Shown here piece after piece: positions 44,776-54,270 of a DNA stretch of 64,000 nt (position 1 is its first letter; each line of letters begins with the position of its first letter). This stretch comes from Nemophila menziesii (Eukaryota; Streptophyta; Magnoliopsida; Boraginales; Hydrophyllaceae), in NCBI GenBank assembly GCA_029959085.1, contig JARWIR010000003.1, forward strand, positions 24,753,505 to 24,817,504, written 5' to 3'. The notes beneath the pieces were generated by a model, which searched no databases, was not told where the DNA came from, and worked only from the letters and a program-made list of their open reading frames with translations. Made by a program: the position numbers and the translations under genes.

Positions 44776-45553
44776 TGATGTCTCCCTATTTGTTCTAATT
44801 ATTAGCCCTTAGGAGACATCCTTGTAGGTGAATATTTGACTTATTTGATAGACTTTTATGCTTATTTCATCATATTACACTTTCTCCCCTTGGATTTAGA
44901 CTATTTGCATTTTTAGAGCTTTTGTGCGTTAATTTGATTAATTTTTAGTGCAAAGTTAGTAGGTTCTTGAATTTCATGAAAAACCACTACAAGGAGGAGA
45001 AGTGATAAATAAAGTCTTAGAGTATTTTTAGTGTGTTAGGAAGTATTTTATTCGAGTTTCTAATTTTAGAGTGTACTTTCTTATTTCTAGTCTTGAATTA
45101 TTGATTTATTAATTTTTAAAGCATGTGCGGTTTAATTATTTATTTATTGTGAAGTATTAAAAGATATATGGTAATTAATTAGAGACCAAGTCAAGTCTAA
45201 GAAGTAAATGAAAGAGATATACATGGCAATAAGATGATTAATGAAAGATATATGCAAAGAAGGAAAAGATAAAGCTGCCAAATAAATCTGAAACTCCAGC
45301 CACGTTCAAAGACGAGCTCATAATTTAGGATTGGTTAGGAATTTTGGAGAATGGTCTAGACCAGTGAATAGAGCTTTCCGAGACAAGTGGTTTCGAATAT
45401 TGGAACACGTCAAACGGATAAGTATTGAAGGAGATATGACCAAAACAAATCAGCAGCAGAATCTTACCTTTCCTAGATTTTAGGGTTGTGAATTAAAGAG
45501 TACTTGCCTTGTCTTCCACTCCAAGTAAAAACGAATTAGGACTTTCTAACACC

Positions 45554-45561
45554 TATAAATA
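45554..45561 (+). promoter_or_regulatory. LTR TATA box (element E)
   Basis: TATAAATA in the context ACCTATAAATACACCCC, the same context as in the B LTR. Confidence 0.65.
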
Positions 45562-45670
45562 CACCCCTTAGCCGCCTCTTTTCACACACTTCAGAGAATT
45601 ACATAAGAGGCTTAAGGTTTTCAACTAAGAGCAAGAAGGCAAGGTAAAACTAATGCTGGAGGAATCATGT

Positions 45671-45873
45671 TCTTCCATCAACAGTCATCCTACCCTTTAG
45701 GTTATCAATTTATCTTTTGTATTTGAACATGAATTCCTTTTATTTAATTTCAGTTTTTAATTCCTTTATGAACTAATTTCTTTAGTACTTGAGAATCGCT
45801 ACTATTCTTCCATCAACAGTCATCCTACCCTTTAGGTTATCAATTTATCTTTTGTATTTGAACATGAATTCCT
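45671..45873 (+). repeat. Direct repeat of 68 bp (135-bp period) in the E LTR
   Basis: Segments 45671-45738 and 45806-45873 are identical by eye; both start TCTTCCATCAACAGTCATCC and end ATGAATTCCT. They are separated by 67 bases. Confidence 0.87.
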
Positions 45874-46038
45874 GTTTAACTATGTTTTCTGAATTTGGGA
45901 TTTAATTGTTTAAATTAGACTAGGTATTTTGTGTTGACTATTATTTTGCTTTAATCACTAATTTTGAAGTCATGAATCAAACTTAGCTAATAGTTATTAA
46001 GCTATTCACTTTGGTGGGGAAGTGATCACCTTGACCGA

Positions 46039-46055
46039 GGGGGGGGGGGGGGGGG
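46039..46055 (+). repeat. G homopolymer (17 bases) in the E LTR
   Basis: An uninterrupted G run following TTGACCGA. In element A the equivalent stretch near 2760-2800 has no such run (CCCTCCGTCAGG on the plus strand), so it grew in this copy. Confidence 0.75.
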
Positions 46056-46602
46056 TTAATTACAGACTTAGATAATAAACGCATAGTATCGTTATTGACC
46101 CTGACGGGCTTAACTAACCATGCAACCAATGAGGTAAATTATTATTCATCTGAAAGTAGCTTATAATCACCCTGACGGGGTTCGTAATACCGTAGGATAG
46201 CTCCTAAGTCCACCCTGATTGGGGTTAGGAGATATTAGAGTCCCGACTAGCACAATTAGCCCTTAAACAAAAGCATTAATTAGATAGGTTAGGTGAAACC
46301 CTTGCGAGGATCAAGTACTCTTTCTCTTTAGAAGTTTAAATCTCTTTTATTTTCTTTCTTTTATTTCCGTAATTTATTTTCTTGCATCTTTAATTTTATA
46401 AAAACAAAACAAAAATCTTTATTTTATTTTTCTAGTTAAGCAATTATTCTTACTATTCGATCAATACCTGAGTTGTGCCTAATCCGTCCCTGAGAACGAC
46501 CTTGTTTATCATATATTACTTGGGACAACTGTACACTTGCAGTTAGTGGTTCCTCTATTTTATCTTTATTATTTTCTAACACACCAGGACTCACCAAGTT
46601 TT

Positions 46603-46620
46603 TGGCGCCGCTGCCGGGGA
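46603..46620 (+). promoter_or_regulatory. Primer-binding site (element E)
   Basis: TGGCGCCGCTGCCGGGGA, identical to the sites of A and D. Confidence 0.87.
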
Positions 46621-46731
46621 CGGTAGGGTGTGACCCCGGTGTTATTATTTAGTAGTTTAATTGTTTTAGTTTTATTTTTCAGTTTTACGCGTTATGTTGT
46701 CTTTCTTTCTCAGGTTTACAAGTTTTGGTAT

Positions 46732-49257
46732 ATGCTTGAAGATCTCATGATCCTTGAGAATCCTGAAAACCTAGTCCGAGAAGCAAACAAAAGAAAGAGA
46801 GAAGCTAAAGCAAAAGAGTTAGAAGAGAGGTTGGCTAGAGAAGCGGAAATTGAAGGAATCGAAAATCAACAATTGAATCAACAGAACGGTCAAAACCTTC
46901 CACAAGTTCAACCTCCTCAGAACAATGATCCATGGTTCGTCAATGGCCTTGAACAAGCTCCATATCGAGCTCCTGCCCTCGGAATTGGCACTGCAGATAT
47001 TAATGTCACGAGATTCATACCCGATCCTGGTATGTTATCTCAATTTCAGAGTTATGGCAATTAGCGAGGAGCACCTGGCGAAGATCCAATCCATGTTGTA
47101 CAGAAGTTCATGCAAATTTGTGATTCCTATATTACGCAAGGAGTGACAAGAGATCAAATGTATTTCGTTATAGATAGAGCAAGTGAATGGCATGATTCTC
47201 AAGAACCTGGATCAATCACTACTTGGGACGCATTACAAACTGCGTTCTTCGATAGATACTACCCAACAAATATGAGATTAGACGCGCAAGTTGAGTTGAA
47301 CTTATTCAAACAAGATCAAGACGAGACTTTGGGTAGAAGCTGGACAAGATTTCAGATTTGTTAGAGAAGATTCCCTGACCACGGCCTTACAGAAATGCAA
47401 CAGATGAAAATATTTTACAGAGGCCTTGATGGACCTTCAAGAAAAGACTTAGACCTGCTTTGTGGTGGTGGATTTTTACAGGTACAACCAGTCCATGCTA
47501 TGATTATTTTGAATAGAACGGTGACGAATGAGATGGGTTGGAATACTGTGAGAACACCTATCCGAGGTGGAAGAGAAAATAGTGCTTTAATTGAGGAAAA
47601 ATTCACTGCCGTGGAGAATAAATTTGAGCAACAATTGAAACAGCTTACTCTAGCTGTTACAAAAGGTTTTGCAGGTAGAAAGGCAGATATTAATGTTACA
47701 CAAGAAGTTCATGTGTGTTCTAATTGTGGTTTACAAGATCATGATTGGAAGCATTGTCAACACAATCCAGAAGCCGTAATGTTTGTTTCCAACTGAGGGA
47801 ACTATAATTCAGGTGGTCAAGGTAATCAACCGAATAGAAACCATCCAGGTTTCCAATATTCAAATCCAAATGGGACCGCTAATCTGACTTATGCATATGA
47901 GCCGCGTCCCCAAGGTAATAACTACCAACAAAGACCACAGAACAACTACCAAGTGGGACAAGGTTACGGAAATCAAGCTCAGAAACAACCTCCTCAAGAC
48001 ACTTACACCGAGACCATGAATCAGAAAGCTCTACCTGCTCAACCTCAAGAAGGTGCGTTAGATGTTCAGCAAACCTTGTTGACATTAATCAACATTCAAA
48101 CAAAAGCTAGCATAGAGCAACAATCTACATCTGCAGCAATTAAAATGTTAGAAAATCTGATAACTCAGATGCCAAAGCAATTGAGTCAACGTCAACAAGG
48201 ACAACTACCAAGTGACACTGAAGAACCAAAGCAAAGAGAAGATTGTAATTCAGTGACACTTAGAAGTGGTAAGAACCTCCCACCACCTCTTTTTCCCGTG
48301 ATGAAAGAAAAAGAAACAATTGTGAAAGAAAAACCGGTAAAAGATGTGGTGGAGAAAGAAGATGACCCTGAAGTAGTGGAAGTGGAGAAGATTCTGGAAA
48401 AGCCGAAGAAGCAAGATACTACAGTAACCCGTCCTCCTATACCTTTTCCCTCGAGAGTTCAGAAGAAAGGAGATTTGGCTGACTATCAGAAGTTCTTGAA
48501 CGTGGTAAGAGGTCTTAACATTAACATTCCATTCTTAGATGCCATTAGATATGTGTCAATATATGTTAAATTCCTGAAAAGAGCCATCGCCAACAAAAGA
48601 CCATACCTTGAGAATGAGATGATAGGTTTACCTGAAGAATGTAGTGCCATATGCCAAAGAAAATTGCCACCAAAACTACTTGATCCTGGGAGTTTTACGA
48701 TTCCTATTTCCATTGGCAATGAATGGAAAGGAAAAGCTTTGTGTGATTTGGGAGTGAGTATCAATCTCATGCCCAAATCACATTTCGAGATGTTGAAGAT
48801 AGGAGAAGCAAGGCCGACATCCATGGTCTTGCAAATGGATGACATATCCATCGCACATCCAGAGGGATGTGTAGAAGATGTCCTCGTCAAGGCAGGTACT
48901 TTAATTTTTCCTGTTGATTTTGTTATACTTGAATACGAAGCGGATAGGAATGTCCCCATCATCTTGGGATAACCATTCCTAGCCACGGGGCGTACTGTGA
49001 TTGATGTACAAAACGGAGAATTAACAATGCGAATCCAAGACGAGGAGGTAAAGTTCAACGTGTTTAGGGCTATGAAGTTTCCAGATCTTCGAGAGGACTG
49101 TTTCCGATTGGACATAATTGACCTAACCACACAAGAAGTATGGGAATACATGAATTTCGGAGATATCTTGCAAGCTGCCCTAACACTTGACTTAACATTG
49201 GACAAGAATTGGGTACATCCCCTAATGTATTTGGACTATTATACGAACAAACACTAA
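46732..49257 (+). pseudogene. gag: Gag-protease frame of element E with four in-frame stops
   Basis: One frame of 842 codons from the ATG at 46732. A basic N-terminus is followed by Gag (MQICDSYITQG, ASEWHDSQEPGSITTWD, FFDRYYPTNMRLDAQVE, KIFYRGLDG), a zinc knuckle (C-SN-C-GLQD-H-DWKH-C), VTLRSGKNLPPPLF, and an aspartic protease with ALCDLGVSINLMPKSHFEML (Asp-Leu-Gly active site) and VPIILG. Internal stops lie at 47062 (TAG), 47362 (TAG), 47794 (TGA) and 48970 (TAA). No frameshift occurs over 2.5 kb. The frame ends at 49257 after WEYMNFGDILQAAL and HPLMYLDYYTNKH, a little past the protease. No RT follows. Confidence 0.88.
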
Positions 49258-49313
49258 CTGTAATTGTATAAAAAATCATTTTATCTTCCTTGCAAAACGT
49301 AAAATACAACATA

Positions 49314-49337
49314 GGTCTGTACCCATGGGTACAGACC
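49314..49337. repeat. Perfect 24-bp palindrome at the 3' limit of element E
   Basis: It begins GGTCTGTACCCA and is its own reverse complement over 24 bases, with CCATGG at its centre. It lies just where similarity to the retroelement ends. Confidence 0.85.
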
Positions 49338-49479
49338 CATCCGTTAAATGAAAAGAATAAAAAAAAACAAATTACTGTGCAGAAAAAAATTGAGAAAGGA
49401 AAAATTAGAAAAAATCAAACCAAAAATTGAAATTAGACCTTATTTAGAACTATTTTCTATCTAGGCTTTAAAAAAAAAT
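49338..49479. other. A-rich spacer
   Basis: A-rich sequence with short poly(A) runs. No feature seen. Confidence 0.45.
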
Positions 49480-49640
49480 TGTTGGAATTTGGGTTCTAAT
49501 TTGTAGATTCCTCAAGACCGACTAGCCTCTTGTAGTTTTTCTGAACTTACTACTAGGTTTAAGAAATTAGGAGTTAGATAATTTTCTTTGGTTTTGTTGG
49601 CGCTTAGGCGCCTTTTATTATCCAAAAAAGAAATTGAATA
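49480..49640 (+). mobile_element. LINE/SINE-type 3' tail with hairpin and A tail
   Basis: AAATTAGGAGTTAGATAATT is followed by a T-rich stretch, the hairpin GGCGCTTAGGCGCC (49599-49612), TTTTATTATCC and AAAAAAG. The order and wording match the 3' end of the LINE copy at 8648-8950 (AAATTAGGAATTGGATGATT, GGTGCTTAGGCACC, TTCCATTGTCC, poly(A)). It is either a very short LINE fragment or a SINE that shares the LINE tail. I found no tRNA-type A/B boxes. Confidence 0.6.
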
Positions 49641-50193
49641 TTGAAAAATCTGCTTTTAACAATTTTCAAATTTTAGTTAAAGGCAAAATGTAAAACCTAA
49701 TTACTGAAAAACTACATGTGTTTAGCTTAATCTTATTTTTAATTTAATTTTTTAATATTTTATATTATCTTTTTATTAATCAAAACAATTTTGTTCCAAT
49801 AATATATTTTATTAAATTAACACATATTTCTAAGAAGATGTTATAATTAATCTATTTATACTATTGATTTATTTTATTATTTAAATGTTAATAATTTCAA
49901 TTATATTTTGAGATAAAATTAAAAATCTAAATTTTTTATAATTTTTATATAAAAATAAATAATAGGCAAATTATTATAAAAATATATTTTATAATAAATA
50001 ATAACTATATTTAATTCTTTTAAGTAACTTTATTTATTTAAAAATTTAATATTTAATATTTTCAAATATTTGTATATAAATTTAAAAAATAAACCTATAC
50101 ATATATATATATATATATAAATTAATGAAAATAGAAAATTTGTTAAAATAAAAATTTAAAATATAAATAGAAGGTTAAAATTGGAAAGTCGTT
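49641..50193. other. AT-rich region with (AT)n microsatellite
   Basis: Very AT-rich. It includes a run of TA repeats at about 50098-50119. No ORF. Confidence 0.55.
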
Positions 50194-51330
50194 TTTTTTT
50201 TTTTTGGTCGAAATAGCATTTTATTGAAATAAGAAATTACATCACAGTATCTACATACAACAAACTAAAAACCAACGCATCTTCCTCTCCTAATTTGTAA
50301 ACCATACACATCTTCCTAACTGATTTGTCTTTAATTATTAATTCCCTCATGCCGAACCGATCTTCTGTAGATGAACACCACTAACAACGGAAAAAGACGA
50401 CTCCTGAAACTGCGGGAGGTACCGAGACATGGTTAACTCCGCAACCATGACTTGCAGCAGTGTAAAACACCGCAAATCCCCCCAAATACCCAACAAATGG
50501 GTTACCAAGGAAGAGCTGTTCGGCAGAGGGTACAATTTCACCTGGATCCAACATTCATATAATAAAAATCCACTGTTACCATCCATCCATAAACTCTTAT
50601 TATGATACCAATACCGAGCCTTGAAATCAGTCTTTTGTAAAATTCTCCTATTGACCTTGACACTTCTGTTGTGAAATAAACGTTGTCCAATATTGTTATC
50701 AAAACACATCCCTAAATTAAGTCTACTCCATTCTTCATACCATCCCCATAACATTGAACTAATCCATATCAGTACACTTTTGATTTTACAAAATTGGTAA
50801 CTTTTAAAATAAACCTTCTGCAATTTTCCTATAACCAAATCAAAAACTGTGAAACGGAAAAACACAATTCTTACTTGGACCATGGCATCACATGTTCTCC
50901 TAGCCCAAAGCAAAAAGGATCCACCAGCATCACAAAGGCCCACATGACAAAGTCCAGACGCCCTTGGTGAGCCAGGCCCCTTCGCCGTCCTCATAACGAT
51001 CTGCAAACAGTTTGCTACTCTCGTCTCCAAACTGCTGTTCCTTCTTCTTCCACCGTTCTCCAATTCTTTCCCAATCTCAGCGGCGTCGGTTGTCCTCCAT
51101 CCATCCTCCCAGATGCCCTTACACCGAACCCAAACCATCCGCTGCCGTCTCCTTTCCCACCGGGTCCAGTCTGCCCTGAACCGCCGCCAGATCCAATAAA
51201 CAAAATCCAACATATCAATCCAAATCTTCATCGAGAAACATATGAGTAAGATAATTATCAATAATAGGAGAGGAATTTGTAATATATATATTAGAAACTT
51301 AATTTGAAAGAGAAACCCTAACAAAGAAGA
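50194..51330 (-). mobile_element. Poly(A)-tailed retroposed sequence, family unknown
   Basis: On the minus strand the sequence ends in TTTCAATAAAATGC (an AATAAA signal at about 50218-50224) and then an A run (T's at 50192-50206). That is how a retroposed mRNA or LINE would end. The upstream part is more GC-rich than its surroundings (50900-51200). No RT or RNase H motif was recognised in any minus-strand frame that I read. Confidence 0.4.
50347..51324 (-). CDS. Unrecognised 325-residue ORF
   Basis: The longest unbroken frame outside known families. A hydrophobic N-terminus (LIYILQIPLLLLIIILLICF, residues 11-30) is followed by a Trp/Arg-rich basic stretch (WRRFRADWTRWERRRQRMVW, about 47-66) and a Cys/Gly segment. 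The C-terminal half (VKVNRRILQKTDFKARYWYH and later) has no motif that I know. The hydrophobic start is AT-driven, so the true start may be the second Met near residue 37. It ends about 150 bases before an A run on the same strand, which suggests retroposition. It could be chance or a decayed LINE ORF1; coding status is doubtful. Confidence 0.3.
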   Translation of the reverse strand: MLGFLFQIKFLIYILQIPLLLLIIILLICFSMKIWIDMLDFVYWIWRRFRADWTRWERRRQRMVWVRCKGIWEDGWRTTDAAEIGKELENGGRRRNSSLETRVANCLQIVMRTAKGPGSPRASGLCHVGLCDAGGSFLLWARRTCDAMVQVRIVFFRFTVFDLVIGKLQKVYFKSYQFCKIKSVLIWISSMLWGWYEEWSRLNLGMCFDNNIGQRLFHNRSVKVNRRILQKTDFKARYWYHNKSLWMDGNSGFLLYECWIQVKLYPLPNSSSLVTHLLGIWGDLRCFTLLQVMVAELTMSRYLPQFQESSFSVVSGVHLQKIGSA

Positions 51331-51405
51331 AAGAGGGAAGCGAAGAGAGAAAGGGGACTCAAATACAACTATTTCATAAGTTAGTATTTGAAAAAAAAAA
51401 CTATT

Positions 51406-51581
51406 TGTTATAAACCCATCTTAGTGGATATTCATTACAGCCCATGGGCTAGTAGTCAAGCCCATGAACACTAGGATTTAGGGTCTCCTATCACCTATAA
51501 ATAGGAGCTCCCACTATGTAATCGAGACACGCTCTGATAATAAACATAACACTCTTATTTATTTCTCTACAGTTTATAACA
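51406..51581 (+). repeat. 5' LTR of the Copia-like element
   Basis: 176 bp. A TATA box, CCTATAAATAGGAGCTCC, is at 51494-51511. It differs from the 3' LTR at about ten positions, including a cluster at ATTCATTACAGCCC versus ATTCATCCCAACCC. Confidence 0.9.
51496..51503 (+). promoter_or_regulatory. LTR TATA box (Copia-like element)
   Basis: TATAAATA, conserved in the 3' LTR at the same offset. Confidence 0.7.
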
Positions 51582-51600
51582 CGTTATCAGCACGATAGTC
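51582..51600 (+). promoter_or_regulatory. Primer-site region of the Copia-like element
   Basis: CGTTATCAGCACGATAGTC directly after the LTR. TTATCAGCACGA at this place is typical of plant short-LTR Copia elements; I recall the primer as a Met-tRNA fragment, but I cannot verify it here. Confidence 0.6.
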
Positions 51601-52232
51601 TCTACCATATAATATCCAGGTATTTTTTTAAAATCTTATAGTATATTACATTATATTATTTTACATCTTATAAAAGATTATAATTAAGATCCTTTGATCT
51701 ATTCAAAACAAAAGAAACAAAAGAGAAAAAAAAACTCTTTTACAATTCATTCATGAGTTTCACCATCTATCATGAGGTGTCATAAAAAGAAAAAATGTTA
51801 AATAAATTTCTTTATGAAATTCAATAAGTTTTACTATTGTGGAGCTCATATTTCACCACTGTGAAACGAAAAATAAAAGCATAAGAAATTAATTTTTTTT
51901 ATCTATTTGAATGAAAAAAAAAAAAGACCGATGGCCTCTGCTTTCAAAAGAAATTAATTTGGTGAACTTTTTTACTAATGTTATCCATTTATTACTATGA
52001 AGAAGAAAAGAAAAGCAATACAAATGGAATTAGTACTATATCACTGTAAATGAATAAAATATTATTCCTTTTGGGTAATGAACTATAGATGTTCATTCTT
52101 TTATAAACGCCCATGTGCTCGGCCATGCTAATCTTCTCTGTATGGTTCCAATTTTTTTTATAGAATATCTTTGGCCCAAAGGGATAACACACCCTTACTT
52201 AAATTTGAAGAAAGTGAAACTGTTAAAAAAAA
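51601..52232 (+). other. Copia-like interior, left of the MULE
   Basis: AT-rich, no ORF. It carries a TTCACCACTGTGAAACG-type imperfect palindrome (about 51852-51868) that recurs at 55701-55715 and 55760-55776 on the right side. Confidence 0.5.
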
Positions 52233-52487
52233 GAGATAATGACACTTAGAGTCTTGACCACACCCCCCTCTTCGAGTTAGCACCCCCACCTAGAGCCTCT
52301 TCTTACTAAAGACCTCAGCAACTTTTTAACACATGAACCCCAAAACCCCAATTACTAGACTACCCTTCTTTTGTTTTCTCCCCCTATATATACTAATTTA
52401 GAACCCATACAATTATTATTTCAGATCTATTTTCTCTCACTTCCCTTTTTTTCCCTCTCACCTCCCAACTCTTCTCCTCCGACGTGA

Positions 52488-52640
52488 ATTCCCAAACCAC
52501 ACCCACCACCGAGATCTATATAAAACACCACCACCGAGCTCACCTTACATAGCCACCACCACCCACCACCGAGATCTATCATCTCTATAAAACACCACCA
52601 CCGAGCTACCTTATTTAGCCACCACCACCCACCGTGAGCT
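52488..52640 (+). repeat. Tandem repeat in MULE X (about 75-80 bp, two copies)
   Basis: CACCACCGAGATCTAT, then ATAAAACACCACCACCGAGCT and TAGCCACCACCACC, occurs twice in succession. Nearby, at 52950-53045, GGTGGTGGTGGCGCGAGC(AGGTAT) occurs three times. Confidence 0.7.
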
Positions 52641-53128
52641 CGTATCCACCGGAGAGGGAAGCAGCTGTCGCGAGCTCGTGACCACCGTACCTGCTGGAGA
52701 AGACTGGAGCTGCTGGAGAAGCAGCTTTTCGCGAGCTCGTGACCACCGGAGGTGGTGTTCGTGGCTGCTGCCTCGTCGCAACAATGGAAAATCCGGCGAG
52801 CTGCTGTTCGAGTGTTGCTGTGGTGCTGTTCGGGGTGCTCGCCGCAGTTGCAGGTCGGAGTTCCAGGGTCGTGGTTGCTGTGTAGTTGCAGTGGTGCTGC
52901 TGTGCTCGTCTTCATCGTTTTGTTGAAGCTCGTTCCATGGTGATGATAGTGACACAGTGGTGGTGGCGCGAGCAGGTATTCCGTGACATGGTGGTGGTGG
53001 CGCGAGCAGGTATGGCGTGACACGGTGGTGGTGGCGCGAGCTCCGGTAGTGTTTGCTGTGTAGTTGCAGTGGCGTGAAGACGTGAAGACGTGAAGACGAG
53101 CCCTTTTTTTTTTTTTTGATTGACATGG

Positions 53129-53152
53129 TTGACCAGATCTAGATCTGGTCAA
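53129..53152. repeat. 24-bp perfect palindrome, copy 1
   Basis: It begins TTGACCAGATCT and is its own reverse complement. A T run lies on its left. The same palindrome, with the A/T run on the opposite side, is at 53928-53951. The pair is thus part of the inverted X/Y homology. Confidence 0.85.
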
Positions 53153-53519
53153 ACCAAATAGATTTTTTTTTTCTGATTGTGTAATAATCTATTTATTTGA
53201 ATAGTTGAATAATACTCACACTTTTTACTATTTACTCATTGTTTTCTTAAAGGGTGAATTATCTATAGGGTCTTAGGAGCACTATTTTTTCTCTATAGAG
53301 TAGTGTCTTGAAAGTTGTTATTCTTAGGGACCTCATTTTTGACAATAGTCTTTCCTACCCTTACTAACACTAAAAGACAAAATAGTATGATGTCACTGTT
53401 TCTCTCTCCTCTATCACTACCCACCTACCACCCATCTCCGACCTCCGACCATCTACCACCGACCTCCGACCACCGACCACCGACCACCGACCACCTCAGG
53501 CCACCAGTCACCGGAAAAA

Positions 53520-53810
53520 ACATAGAGTATCTGAAAAAACTAAGAGTACTCTCAGTTTTTCCCGACACCAGTCACCGGAAAAAACATAGAGTATCGGAAA
53601 AAACTGAGAGTACTCTATGAAAAAGAGAGAGTACTCTCAGTTTTTCCCGATACTCTATGAAAAAAGAGAGAGTACTCCGAGAATTAAAAGAATACTCTAA
53701 CAATTTAACCGAATACTCTGTAAAAAAGTCGGAGTACTCTATAAAATAGATGGAGTACTCTATGAAATATGGAGAGTACTCTTAGAAATTACATAAATAC
53801 TCTATAAAAA
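53520..53810 (+). repeat. GAGTACTC array in MULE Y
   Basis: About a dozen GAGTACTC, GAGTATC or GAATACTC motifs, spaced roughly 20-25 bases apart, separated by A-rich linkers. Each full octamer is a perfect palindrome. The X counterpart is at 54855-55030. Confidence 0.82.
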
Positions 53811-53927
53811 CAAAAACAAGGCATAAATGGTAAAAAAAAGCTTTTATTCACATTTATTACACTTTTTTAAACAATTACAAAAGGATATACAATTAAAAAA
53901 TAAAAAAAACTAAAAACGTTAAGTGGT

Positions 53928-53951
53928 TTGACCAGATCTAGATCTGGTCAA
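53928..53951. repeat. 24-bp perfect palindrome, copy 2
   Basis: Identical to 53129-53152. It is followed by CCATTTCAAACT and an A run of about 20. Confidence 0.85.
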
Positions 53952-54183
53952 CCATTTCAAACTAAAAAAAAAAAAAAAAAAAAGAATAAGGCTTCACGCG
54001 TGAAACCATCTCGGCGCACCACCACCACCACCTCCAGCTGCCTCTTCTCCAACAAGCACCACCACCAATTAACACATGTTGTCTTCTTCGCGTTGATAAT
54101 ATGGTGGTTCGAAAAGCTATTTTACGGTCTAATAACACTACGGGGCTTCGTTCGTGAATCCTGCTGTGTTGGCTCGCCGGAGA

Positions 54184-54270
54184 GAGCTCGCGAAATGGAG
54201 CGTTATGGTTGTCTTCGAGCTCGCGAAATGGAGCGTTATGGTTGTCTTCGAGCTCGCGAAATGGAGGTCG
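54184..54270 (+). repeat. 33-bp tandem repeat in MULE Y (2.6 copies)
   Basis: Units start GAGCTCGCGAAATGGAGCGT at 54184, 54217 and 54250. Since 33 is a multiple of three, all frames stay open, which explains the open readings here. Confidence 0.87.

Larger units (their letters stand above)
44776..46596 (+). repeat. 5' LTR of element E
   Basis: 1821 bp, from TGATGTCTCCC to GGACTCACCA. It is longer than the A LTR (1565 bp), partly because a 68-bp segment occurs twice (45671-45738 and 45806-45873). It carries a G run (46039-46055) and a TATA box at 45554-45561. Confidence 0.87.
44776..49300 (+). mobile_element. Element E: Athila-like element, 5' LTR and gag-protease only
   Basis: 5' LTR (44776-46596), primer site (46603-46620) and one long gag-protease frame (46732-49257), then the similarity stops. 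No RT, no integrase and no 3' LTR occur downstream in the window, so the 3' part was deleted. It is the same family as element A by LTR and Gag. Left flank: TGTAC (44771-44775). Confidence 0.85.

Noticed and set aside
48486..49205. 239-residue minus-strand ORF opposite the protease of element E
   Set aside because: It is antisense to a clear gag-protease frame; the Ser/Thr-rich composition is the usual shadow.
52427..53152. 241-residue His/Thr/Ser-rich ORF and its companions
   Set aside because: They read CCACCACC-type repeats inside a MULE; low complexity, no domain.
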